From: Peptococcaceae bacterium | GTDB lineage: Bacteria; Bacillota; Peptococcia; Peptococcales; Peptococcaceae | NCBI GenBank assembly: GCA_017383785.1 | Contig: JAFNVD010000214.1 | Span: 1 to 7,430 of the forward strand | Direction: 5' to 3' | Length of the DNA: 7,430 nucleotides | In this document: positions 1 to 5,717 of the stretch, one piece after another | How positions within the stretch are numbered: position 1 is the first letter of the stretch | Layout of the letters: every line of letters starts with the position of its first letter | Program-made: the position numbers and the translations under genes | The notes under the pieces: model-generated | What the model was told of the DNA's origin: nothing | The model's database searches: none | What the model saw: the letters and a program-made list of their open reading frames with translations, nothing else

Positions 1-42
1 CATTTTTGTATTTCACTTATGACCTGTGCTTGATATTATAGC

Positions 43-459
43 CTATGCCTGGTTCAAAGCATCTAGCAATCGTTCCAGTACAATGCGTACTTTTTCTGCA
101 CTTGGACCGCGATTTTCTACGGCACCATCCGCACCGAACCATACACGATTTTCTTCTTCATGCTCCCCTTCGCCATCCAGCCATGTATGGGCAAAACCAT
201 CTACCTGTGGAAATTGGCATAACTGTGCACCATCCGTCAATGCAACATATTCCAATTCACCATTGGCATGATATACGGTCATATATTTACGAAAACGAAG
301 TGGCTGTGCATCTGCAGCAATATCCTGCATACGATGATATTCTCCCAGCTGCAGCGCCAATAGACTTAATCGCTGATTATCCAATGGAGCACCTTCTTGC
401 CCTGCTTCCTCTTCCAAACAATAACGCCCATCCGGATGCATAATTTTATAAAATTCCAT
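43..459 (-). CDS. Hypothetical protein, 138 aa, family not recognised
   Basis: I do not recognise this protein. It starts at an ATG with a well-placed AGGAG (467-471, 7 nt spacing), which makes it a credible real gene. It is soluble-looking, with no signal peptide or membrane segment, and is acidic: Glu clusters lie near residues 16-22 and 97-103 (GEGEHEEEN). It has many aromatic residues in its middle part (residues 58-93, with YMTVYH and FAHTWLDG) that suggest beta strands, and it ends in a probable amphipathic helix (about 120-136). Cys14 and Cys81 are the only cysteines and make no metal motif. It follows the cupin gene on the same strand but is separated by a terminator, so it probably has its own weak promoter: a TTGAAG (505-510) and TAGTAT (484-489) pair sits upstream, but the spacing is only 15. 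A small cytosolic protein is all I can infer. Confidence 0.8.
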   Translation of the reverse strand: MEFYKIMHPDGRYCLEEEAGQEGAPLDNQRLSLLALQLGEYHRMQDIAADAQPLRFRKYMTVYHANGELEYVALTDGAQLCQFPQVDGFAHTWLDGEGEHEEENRVWFGADGAVENRGPSAEKVRIVLERLLDALNQA

Positions 460-529
460 ACGATTGCTCCTAATCTCATTTCAATACTATGTTCTAAACA
501 ATTCCTTCAATTACACTTGCAGCAATTAT

Positions 530-564
530 GAAAAATAGACCACACTATATACATGTGATCTATT
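530..564 (-). terminator. Rho-independent terminator after the cupin gene
   Basis: Arms at 534-544 and 554-564 pair over 11 bp in the minus-strand RNA, with one G-U pair and a 9-nt loop. They are followed by a run of five U (531-535). It begins 17 nt past the cupin stop codon, so it separates the cupin from the 138-aa gene. Confidence 0.8.
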
Positions 565-581
565 GATTTCTGGCTTATATA

Positions 582-929
582 CTATGCTTCGCCACGCAAC
601 GGTACAATACAAATCAGTTCCAATGGCACATCGCCTTTATTGATAAAGCAGTGTTCCTCATTGGAAGGCACATATGCACAAGTACCTTGCTCTACCGGAT
701 ATTCCTGACCGGAAATCATGACAACACCGTTACCGGAAATCACATAATTGATATGGGGCCAATCATGCGTATGGGTAGGAGAATACCCGTCTACATCCAA
801 TGTGATCACACGCAATACATAATCTTCCCATCCTTGTTCAGGACCAACTACAACCTGTTTGACAGCACCTTTAGCGCCACTTGGTGTCATATCAATTTTC
901 GGAAAATCCTTATATTTTCCAACAAACAT
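582..929 (-). CDS. Small single-domain cupin with four-histidine metal site (TM1459-like)
   Basis: A 115-aa one-domain cupin, the usual length for stand-alone small cupins. Motif 1 is at about residues 48-67: THTHDWPHINYVISGNG supplies His53, His55 and, at the position normally held by Glu, His59. Motif 2 is at about 82-97, where His93 completes the site (GTCAYVPSNEEHCFIN). This H-x-H-xxx-H plus distant His set is the arrangement known for the Thermotoga maritima protein TM1459 (a 114-aa Mn-binding cupin), and the 'WPH' and 'ICIVP' segments fit that family too. The natural substrate of such proteins is generally unknown, so I give no reaction beyond probable metal-dependent oxygenase or isomerase chemistry. 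The start is the ATG at 929, because GAGGTG (936-941) lies 6 nt upstream; an in-frame TTG at 947 overlaps that region and is less likely. The protein is cytosolic. The gene has its own promoter and terminator, so it is probably monocistronic. Confidence 0.88.
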   Translation of the reverse strand: MFVGKYKDFPKIDMTPSGAKGAVKQVVVGPEQGWEDYVLRVITLDVDGYSPTHTHDWPHINYVISGNGVVMISGQEYPVEQGTCAYVPSNEEHCFINKGDVPLELICIVPLRGEA

Positions 930-935
930 CGTTAT

Positions 936-941
936 CACCTC
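936..941 (-). promoter_or_regulatory. Ribosome binding site that fixes the cupin start
   Basis: GAGGTG on the minus strand lies 6 nt before the ATG at 929. It argues against the in-frame TTG at 947, which lies upstream of this site. Confidence 0.75.
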
Positions 942-942
942 G

Positions 943-998
943 TACAATTATTTTGCACATATCATATGCATTCTGCTACCATTATAACAATAATTGTA
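943..998 (-). promoter_or_regulatory. Candidate operator: 10-bp inverted repeat around the cupin transcription start
   Basis: TACAATTATT (943-952) and its exact reverse complement AATAATTGTA (989-998) flank the promoter -10 and the predicted start. The outer copy is itself nearly symmetric (ACAAT-A-ATTGT, 987-997) and touches the extended -10; the inner copy lies just before the ribosome binding site. TACAATT...AATTGTA half-sites are known for OhrR and related MarR-family repressors, so a MarR-type or other dimeric repressor is plausible. This is inference from the sequence shape only; AT-rich palindromes can arise by chance. Confidence 0.4.
981..989 (-). promoter_or_regulatory. Extended -10 promoter for the cupin gene
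   Basis: TGTTATAAT on the minus strand is a perfect TGnTATAAT extended -10 element, with TATAAT at 981-986. Transcription would start near 974, leaving a leader of about 45 nt. No convincing -35 is present; TTTATC at 17 bp spacing is poor, which is tolerated with an extended -10. Confidence 0.65.
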
Positions 999-1041
999 TA
1001 GAAGATAAACAAAAATCTGCATACAAAACAATTGGATTTCT

Positions 1042-1857
1042 CTAATAATTCAAACGGATACGATCCGATACCATGGCAATAAACTCTGCGTTGGTAGGCT
1101 TTCCTTTTTGTAAATTGATAGTGTAGCCAAAATAATCCGTCATTAGGTCAACATTCCCTCGTACCCAGGCCAGCTCTATGGCATGACGAATGCCCCGTTC
1201 TACACGATCGGGCGTAGTATTGTATTTATCAGCCACTTTCGGATACAACTCTTTGGTAATATTGTTGGCCAAACTTTCATCAGATAAGGCACGCAAAATT
1301 GCATCACGCAAATACTGATATCCTTTTACATGAGCAGGAATCCCCATTTCATGCATCAGCTCCGTTACAACCACTTCTATGGATTTACGCCGATTGCTGC
1401 TGTTTCCTCGATTTACACTTTTGTATGCAGCTACAGGCTCAGCTGCTATCATAGTGCCATCTTCACCTTGCTGATAAACTCCATAACCATAACCGCTGCG
1501 GCCAATATCTACTACCCGCTCATACAAACATTCTAAGTCAAACGGTTTCACCAGATAATCCATAGCACCTTTTAGCATAGCACGTTCTACCATGTAGTCA
1601 CTTGTCATCCCTGATAAAATAATCACTTTAGGGCGTGGACTCATGCGCTGAATGCGATCCAGTACTGCAATTCCATCCATATGCTTCATCATCATATCTA
1701 AAAGTACAATATCCGGCTTTGTATTGCGAATCAGATCCAGACAAGAAAATCCATCTTCCGCAATCCCCACTACCTCAATATCGTCTTTTGACTGTAAATA
1801 AGCACTTACCATTTCTGCATACTGTTGATTGTCATCTGTGATTGCAACTTTAAACAT
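1042..1857 (-). CDS. spo0A: Sporulation master response regulator Spo0A
   Basis: A 271-aa transcription factor that is phosphorylated by a phosphorelay or by orphan kinases and then binds 0A boxes to switch on early sporulation genes. The receiver domain (about 1-120) keeps the acidic pocket Asp8-Asp9, the phosphoacceptor Asp54 (DIVLLD), Ser82 and the conserved Lys104 (LVKPF). A hinge (about 123-156) leads to the effector domain (about 157-271), which has the family hallmarks GIPAHVKGYQYLRDA, the recognition-helix stretch TPDRVERGIRHAIELAW (about 215-231), GYTINLQKGKPTNAEFIAM and a C-terminal DRIRL. Nothing looks damaged. The start is the ATG at 1857, 9 nt from AGGGGG; a TTG two codons upstream is only 3 nt from that site. 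The gene has its own promoter. The usual upstream neighbour spoIVB is not here. No clear terminator follows, so some read-through into the cupin gene is possible. Confidence 0.98.
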   Translation of the reverse strand: MFKVAITDDNQQYAEMVSAYLQSKDDIEVVGIAEDGFSCLDLIRNTKPDIVLLDMMMKHMDGIAVLDRIQRMSPRPKVIILSGMTSDYMVERAMLKGAMDYLVKPFDLECLYERVVDIGRSGYGYGVYQQGEDGTMIAAEPVAAYKSVNRGNSSNRRKSIEVVVTELMHEMGIPAHVKGYQYLRDAILRALSDESLANNITKELYPKVADKYNTTPDRVERGIRHAIELAWVRGNVDLMTDYFGYTINLQKGKPTNAEFIAMVSDRIRLNY

Positions 1858-1866
1858 TTTCAACTA

Positions 1867-1872
1867 CCCCCT
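1867..1872 (-). promoter_or_regulatory. Ribosome binding site that fixes the spo0A start
   Basis: AGGGGG on the minus strand lies 9 nt before the ATG at 1857. It is only 3 nt from the alternative TTG at 1863, so it favours the ATG. Confidence 0.8.
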
Positions 1873-1922
1873 GCGTTATGTATTACTGTATGAAAAAACC
1901 ATGTAAATTTTTTACTGTGTTT

Positions 1923-1951
1923 AGTATACTATAGTTTCCACATAATTACAA
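1923..1951 (-). promoter_or_regulatory. Sigma-A-like promoter of spo0A
   Basis: TTGTAA (1946-1951) and TATACT (1923-1928) are separated by 17 bp on the minus strand. This predicts a start near 1916 and a leader of about 59 nt. I see no sigma-H type promoter and no good 0A box in the 224-bp gap, which otherwise holds AT-rich sequence and the upstream terminator. Confidence 0.6.
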
Positions 1952-2024
1952 CACTATTTTCTATATTTTTCTAATATTTTTTTTATTTTCTTTTCCTGAT
2001 ATCAAAATAGGGAAAGAAACGACA

Positions 2025-2061
2025 AAAACACCGAAATCACTACTGTGATATTCGGTGTTTT
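2025..2061 (-). terminator. Terminator ending the plsC-recQ-pheA-small-gene cluster
   Basis: Arms AAAACACCGAA (2025-2035) and TTCGGTGTTTT (2051-2061) continue into ATCAC/GTGAT with a single bulged base (2050) and a TACT loop: 16 paired bases in all. The minus strand continues as GTGTTTTTGTCGTTTC, a U-rich tail, 26 nt after the small gene's stop. The plus strand also has a short T run, so the element may work in both directions. Confidence 0.88.
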
Positions 2062-2087
2062 CCTGTTTGTATGGGTAACTGTATTGT

Positions 2088-2309
2088 TTAAACGGTATCT
2101 GCATTCAGCCATTTAATCACGGGCATCACATCAGCATCGGTAGTAAAACATTCCTGTACAGCTTCTTTTAATGGTGCTGCCTGTGGGGCTGTCCACCCAA
2201 ACAATGATAAAATCATGAAAAAAACACCGATCGCACCTGCCGTCTGCATACACAGCCGCCAAAAATAACGCTTCGGTGTTTTCCGTTTTTCTGCTATGAA
2301 TCCATGCAT
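2088..2309 (-). CDS. Small single-pass membrane protein, 73 aa, resembling the anchor of SpoIVFA/SpoIIQ-type proteins
   Basis: The start is well supported: AAGGGGGAG (2316-2324) sits 6 nt before the ATG. The N-terminus is basic (EKRKTPKRYFWR, residues 7-18), followed by one hydrophobic segment (about 20-39, AIGVFFMILSLFGW) and a short polar tail (41-73). Positive-inside rules place the tail outside the membrane. The tail, with LKEAVQECFTTDAD followed by VMPVIKWLN, reminds me of the stretch between the membrane anchor and the LytM/M23 domain in SpoIVFA- and SpoIIQ-like proteins, but the protein stops where the peptidase domain would begin. The sequence beyond the stop is AT-rich and non-coding, so no detached peptidase fragment remains. 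It is 60 bp after pheA, with no terminator between, and is probably the last gene of that transcript. The coding sequence contains a terminator-like inverted repeat. Family assignment is weak; it could be an unrelated lineage-specific small protein. Confidence 0.7.
   Translation of the reverse strand: MHGFIAEKRKTPKRYFWRLCMQTAGAIGVFFMILSLFGWTAPQAAPLKEAVQECFTTDADVMPVIKWLNADTV
2218..2282 (-). repeat. Inverted repeat with U-tract inside the 73-aa gene
   Basis: AAAACACCGA (2221-2230) and TCGGTGTTTT (2273-2282) are exact 10-bp inverted copies 42 bp apart, inside the coding sequence. In the minus-strand RNA the second arm runs into seven U (GTGTTTTTTTCATG), as in a terminator, but the loop is long. 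The same decamer forms the stem of the terminator at 2025-2061. Confidence 0.7.
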
Positions 2310-2369
2310 ACTGCACTCCCCCTTCTCGTACGATAACTCCTATCATACTATATCGGGAAAAGTGTAAAT

Positions 2370-3425
2370 TTATGCTTCCTCTACAATCATTTCATCATAA
2401 TAGCCCAGGAATTTAAAATATTCCAACTGGCTGTTTAAATCATTTAAAAGCCATCTCAATTGATAATCAGATGGTTTGCCCTCAATGTCCAGATAAAACA
2501 TATACTCAAATTTCTTTTCCGGATAAGGACGACTTTCCAGTTTGCACAAGTTTAGATTATTCAATGCAAATTTGTGCAATATGTGATACAAAGACCCCGG
2601 ACGATGGGGTACTGTAAAGCATAAACTGATTCGATTTGCACTTTTTACAAAGCCCGGCGTTTTACTAATGCAAATAAATCTTGTGGCGTTGCCGCTAATA
2701 TCTTGCACATCTTTTTCCAGTATATGCATGTTATAAAGTTCTGCACATTTGGCAGAAGCCAATGCGGCATAATGGGGATTCTGCTGTTCTGCCACAAACT
2801 TAGCCGCCATAGCAGTGTTGGCATATTCATGAAAAGTAATATTGCGATGTGCTTCTCGCAGTTTGACACACTGATCCAATGCCTGTACATGGGAATACAC
2901 ATCGGTCAAATCACCCATGTTAGTATCAACAGCGGTCAACAAATTGTGACGTACTACTACCTTGGTATCTTTGATAATATAAAAATTGTGTTTCCGCATC
3001 AAATCATATACTTGTGCTACCGAGCCGGCAGTTGAATTTTCAATAGGCAAAATCCCATAATCTACACTGCCATCTTCTACTGCACGAAATACATCTTCAA
3101 AATGTGTATAATATTGAATCTCCGGCTTTTCAAAAAACTGCTCTGCTGCTTGATTAGAATAAGAGCCTTCCACACCCTGGCATGCTACTCGGGCTGATTT
3201 AGGCAATTCTGCCTCTGCCAGCATCACTTTATCCAAATCAGTCAAATACGCACCTGTCTGCATCGGCTGTGTATCGGCAGTTTCCAACAACTCCATAATA
3301 AGCTGTTCGCTTTCCATGACCAGCGCTTTGCGTTCCGCATAGAGCTGCTCAATTTCGTGCTCCATGGCAGCAATCTGCTTTTGCAAACTATAAATTTGCG
3401 TTTTCTGCAATTGTTTCTGATCCAT
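2370..3425 (-). CDS. pheA: Prephenate dehydratase with ACT domain and degenerate chorismate-mutase-like N-terminus
   Basis: Converts prephenate to phenylpyruvate in phenylalanine synthesis, in the cytosol; 351 aa. Residues 1-50 form one long helix aligning with helix 1 of AroQ chorismate mutases (LQKQIAAMEHEIEQLYAERK); the rest of that domain is missing, so mutase activity is unlikely. The dehydratase domain (about 78-255) has GVEGSYSNQAA (84-94), LPIENSTAG (126-134), SHVQALDQC (178-186, usually SHPQAL), NTAMAA (203-208) and the catalytic GNATRF (245-250, with Thr248). The ACT domain (about 265-345) has the phenylalanine-binding signatures VPHRPGSLY (272-280) and ESRP (297-300), so feedback inhibition by phenylalanine is expected. 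The start is the ATG at 3425, with AGAGAGG 10 nt upstream; the frame stays open upstream but that part overlaps recQ. It follows recQ by 19 bp. I see no T-box or leader-peptide attenuator in front of it, as expected for an internal operon gene. Confidence 0.95.
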   Translation of the reverse strand: MDQKQLQKTQIYSLQKQIAAMEHEIEQLYAERKALVMESEQLIMELLETADTQPMQTGAYLTDLDKVMLAEAELPKSARVACQGVEGSYSNQAAEQFFEKPEIQYYTHFEDVFRAVEDGSVDYGILPIENSTAGSVAQVYDLMRKHNFYIIKDTKVVVRHNLLTAVDTNMGDLTDVYSHVQALDQCVKLREAHRNITFHEYANTAMAAKFVAEQQNPHYAALASAKCAELYNMHILEKDVQDISGNATRFICISKTPGFVKSANRISLCFTVPHRPGSLYHILHKFALNNLNLCKLESRPYPEKKFEYMFYLDIEGKPSDYQLRWLLNDLNSQLEYFKFLGYYDEMIVEEA

Positions 3426-3444
3426 ATTACAGCATCCTCTCTTT

Positions 3445-4914
3445 TTATACTGCACCACGATTTTGATAATCAGTAATGAGCGCAATAATCTGCTCACCGT
3501 ATCTGCGAATATGCTCTTCACCCAATCCATAAATCTGCTGTAAGGCAATCATACTGCCTGGCTGATGCTCTGCTAATGCATGCAGTACTTCATCACTTAA
3601 AATGCGATACGACGGCACACCTTCCTCCATGGCCAACATCAACCGCATGGTGCGAAGTTCATTCAGCAGCCCTTCATCAATCGTTTGCATAACAGCTTTG
3701 CCCAGACTTACCTCACAACAGTTACTGCATCCATTACAGGTATCTTTGGCTGTTTCGCCAAAATACTGCAGTATATGCTGTCGCAAACATTTTCCGGTAG
3801 TAGCATATTGAACCATGTCATCCAACTTGCCCAAATCAAACGCCAACCGTTCTTCATTTTTACTGTTCTGCTCTAACAGATAACGATTGATATGCACATC
3901 AGAATAAGAGAAAAACAGTACACATAAACTCGGCAGTCCATCTCGGCCTGCTCTGCCGATTTCCTGATAATAGGACTCTATATTTTTCGGTAAATTATAA
4001 TGTACTACATAACGCACATCCGGCTTATTAATTCCCATACCAAAGGCATTGGTCGCTACAATTAGATTTACTTTTTCTTTTAAAAAGCTATCTTGATTTT
4101 CATTGCGTTCCCAATCTTCCATACCGCCATGGTATCGTACAGCCTGTATCCCTGCACGACGCAGCATGTCCCATATTTTATCTACCTCTTTCCGGGTATT
4201 GCAATAAATAATCCCTGCTTGCTGCGAATGGTTTTGTATAAATTCCATCAACGCTTCTTTGCGATTCCCATCTCGCTGCACAGACAAAATAAGATTGGCA
4301 CGATTAAAACTAGCTCTGTAAATATTGGGACGGATTAATTCCAGCCGATTGATAATATCTGCTCGAGTTTCCGTCGTAGCGGTAGCCGTAAAGGCTGCCA
4401 CTACAGGACGCTCCGACAAAGTACGAATGAACTGACTGATACTATGATAGCTTGGGCGAAAATCATGACCCCACTGCGATACACAATGAGCCTCATCCAC
4501 AGCTACTAAAGAAATCTTTTGCTTGCGCAATACCGATAAAAATTCCCCGGAACGAAGGCGCTCCGGTGCTACATATAAAATTTTAATTTCACCTCGTAAA
4601 ACCTGGGCACGCAACGCTTGGTACTGTACTTCATCCAACATACTATTCATACATGCGGCTGAAATACCCAAACGCAAAAGCTGATCTACCTGGTCTTTCA
4701 TCAGCGAAATCAAAGGCGACACCACCAATGTCATCCCCTCCAGCATCAATGCCGGAATCTGATAACACAATGACTTGCCGCCCCCGGTGGGCATCACTAC
4801 AAAAGTATCCTGCCCATTCAATACGGACTCAATAGCTTTTTGCTGAATCGGTTTGAAAGAGCGATATCCATAATATTTTTTTAATAGAGTTTCCGCTTCT
4901 TTCATACGACTCAT
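3445..4914 (-). CDS. recQ: RecQ-family ATP-dependent DNA helicase, short form
   Basis: A 3'-5' superfamily 2 helicase acting in recombination repair and replication-fork processing; 489 aa, shorter than the roughly 600 aa of E. coli RecQ. In order: motif 0 (YGYRSFKPIQQKAI, 15-28), Walker A (MPTGGGKSLCYQ, 41-52), DEAH box (140-143) with the aromatic loop SQWGHDFRPSY (146-156), TATAT (176-180), motif V (ATNAFGMGINKPDVR, 287-301) and motif VI (QEIGRAGRDG, 317-326). A zinc site follows (Cys376, Cys393, Cys396, Cys399). Only about a dozen residues then separate it from an HRDC-like domain (about 413-484), so the RQC winged helix appears to be absent. The start is the ATG at 4914 because GAGGAA lies 7 nt upstream; in-frame codons further up overlap plsC, and a second ATG at 4905 is a weaker alternative. 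Translation is probably coupled to plsC, whose stop lies 1 bp upstream. Confidence 0.95.
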   Translation of the reverse strand: MSRMKEAETLLKKYYGYRSFKPIQQKAIESVLNGQDTFVVMPTGGGKSLCYQIPALMLEGMTLVVSPLISLMKDQVDQLLRLGISAACMNSMLDEVQYQALRAQVLRGEIKILYVAPERLRSGEFLSVLRKQKISLVAVDEAHCVSQWGHDFRPSYHSISQFIRTLSERPVVAAFTATATTETRADIINRLELIRPNIYRASFNRANLILSVQRDGNRKEALMEFIQNHSQQAGIIYCNTRKEVDKIWDMLRRAGIQAVRYHGGMEDWERNENQDSFLKEKVNLIVATNAFGMGINKPDVRYVVHYNLPKNIESYYQEIGRAGRDGLPSLCVLFFSYSDVHINRYLLEQNSKNEERLAFDLGKLDDMVQYATTGKCLRQHILQYFGETAKDTCNGCSNCCEVSLGKAVMQTIDEGLLNELRTMRLMLAMEEGVPSYRILSDEVLHALAEHQPGSMIALQQIYGLGEEHIRRYGEQIIALITDYQNRGAV

Positions 4915-4915
4915 A

Positions 4916-5683
4916 CTAAGCTTCCTCGTTCTGTAAAGTATCTTCTTTTTGCAATAACGGCTGCCCCAAAGCACCTGCAATCTGATTGCGTACCAAAAGC
5001 GCCAAATCCACTGTATCCATCTCTTTTACTGTTTCCACCGGAATTGGCGGGAATACAGTAACAGTAACCTGTTTTGGATGCATAATATATTTGCCCCTGG
5101 TCAGTACATTACAAGCACCATCAATCGCCATAGGCACAATCATAGCATTGCCGCGCTGCGCAGATTTCAGACTGCCTGCTTTAAATGGCAGCAATGTGCC
5201 ATCTTTGCTGCGGGTACCTTCCGGAAACAGCATCATATCATGACCATTTTTCATAAGTTTTGCAGCCTTCAAAATCGCTTCTAACGCCTTACGTGCTTCT
5301 CCACGAGCGATTGGCACACACTGCATGTGTGTAATCCATTTATCAAAGAACGGAATACCTTCCAAATCATCTTTTAACACAAACCCTACCGGACGCTCAA
5401 TGGCAGACAACACCGCAGCCACATCCACATAACTCTGGTGGTTGGCTACATACAGTGCCGCACCCTCTTTTGGCAGATTTTCAGCACCTTTCAACACAAA
5501 GGTAGCACCGGACAACTTGAACGCATTCTGCGCCATTTTTTTGGCATAGGCATGCACTTTCTGTGCTACTACCGCCTCGCCCAAAACGTCTTTCTGTTTC
5601 TCTAATTTTTCAAAATAACGTGCACCATATACCACTTTTCCGGCAACATATAAGTACACCGCTAAAGAACGCAATAATTTCAT
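4916..5683 (-). CDS. plsC: 1-acyl-sn-glycerol-3-phosphate acyltransferase (PlsC/AGPAT family)
   Basis: Adds the second acyl chain to lysophosphatidate to make phosphatidate, the central phospholipid precursor, at the inner face of the cytoplasmic membrane; 255 aa, a normal length. Motif I is NHQSYVD (81-87; His82 and Asp87 are the catalytic HX4D pair), motif II is CVPIARGEARKAL (122-134), motif III is FPEGTRS (153-159, substrate binding) and motif IV is VPMAIDG (183-189). The N-terminus (about 5-22) is hydrophobic and probably a membrane-associated helix. The ATG has AAGGGG 9 nt upstream and lies about 28 nt from the predicted transcription start. It is the first gene of the plsC-recQ-pheA cluster. 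The last about 15 residues are polar and Glu-rich, and their codons hold the recQ ribosome binding site. Other acyl acceptors are possible within this family, but phosphatidate synthesis is the default reading. Confidence 0.93.
   Translation of the reverse strand: MKLLRSLAVYLYVAGKVVYGARYFEKLEKQKDVLGEAVVAQKVHAYAKKMAQNAFKLSGATFVLKGAENLPKEGAALYVANHQSYVDVAAVLSAIERPVGFVLKDDLEGIPFFDKWITHMQCVPIARGEARKALEAILKAAKLMKNGHDMMLFPEGTRSKDGTLLPFKAGSLKSAQRGNAMIVPMAIDGACNVLTRGKYIMHPKQVTVTVFPPIPVETVKEMDTVDLALLVRNQIAGALGQPLLQKEDTLQNEEA
4922..4927 (-). promoter_or_regulatory. recQ ribosome binding site inside the end of plsC
   Basis: GAGGAA encodes the Glu-Glu near the plsC C-terminus and lies 7 nt before the recQ ATG at 4914. 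The junction reads TAG-T-ATG, a layout typical of coupled translation. Confidence 0.7.
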
Positions 5684-5717
5684 AATCGTTAGCCCCTTCT
5701 TTGCAAATAATCATATT

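Noticed and set aside
651..1001. Plus-strand open frame of 116 codons over the cupin gene
   Set aside because: It is antisense to the cupin gene with its conserved metal motif and crosses that gene's promoter. Its His/Ile/Thr-rich composition is typical of a shadow.
1903..1915. Small palindrome GTAAAAAATTTAC in the spo0A leader as a possible regulatory hairpin
   Set aside because: Five A/T-rich base pairs with a 3-nt loop are too weak, and such palindromes are expected in this AT-rich gap.
2017..2026. Possible Spo0A box (TTTGTCGTTT, minus strand) upstream of spo0A
   Set aside because: It matches only 7 of 10 positions of TTTGTCRAAA, misses the AAA end and is explained by the U-rich tail of the terminator.
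2131..2346. Alternative minus-strand frame of 71 codons overlapping the 73-aa gene
   Set aside because: No ribosome binding site precedes its ATG, whereas the 73-aa frame has an excellent one at 2316-2324 and a sensible membrane-protein composition.
3426..3548. N-terminal extension of PheA up to an in-frame codon at 3548
   Set aside because: It would overlap recQ by about 100 bp and add a sequence unlike any PheA. The ATG at 3425 has its own ribosome binding site.
4915..4980. N-terminal extension of RecQ up to 4980
   Set aside because: The extra 22 residues overlap the end of plsC and are not RecQ-like. A ribosome binding site lies 7 nt before the ATG at 4914.
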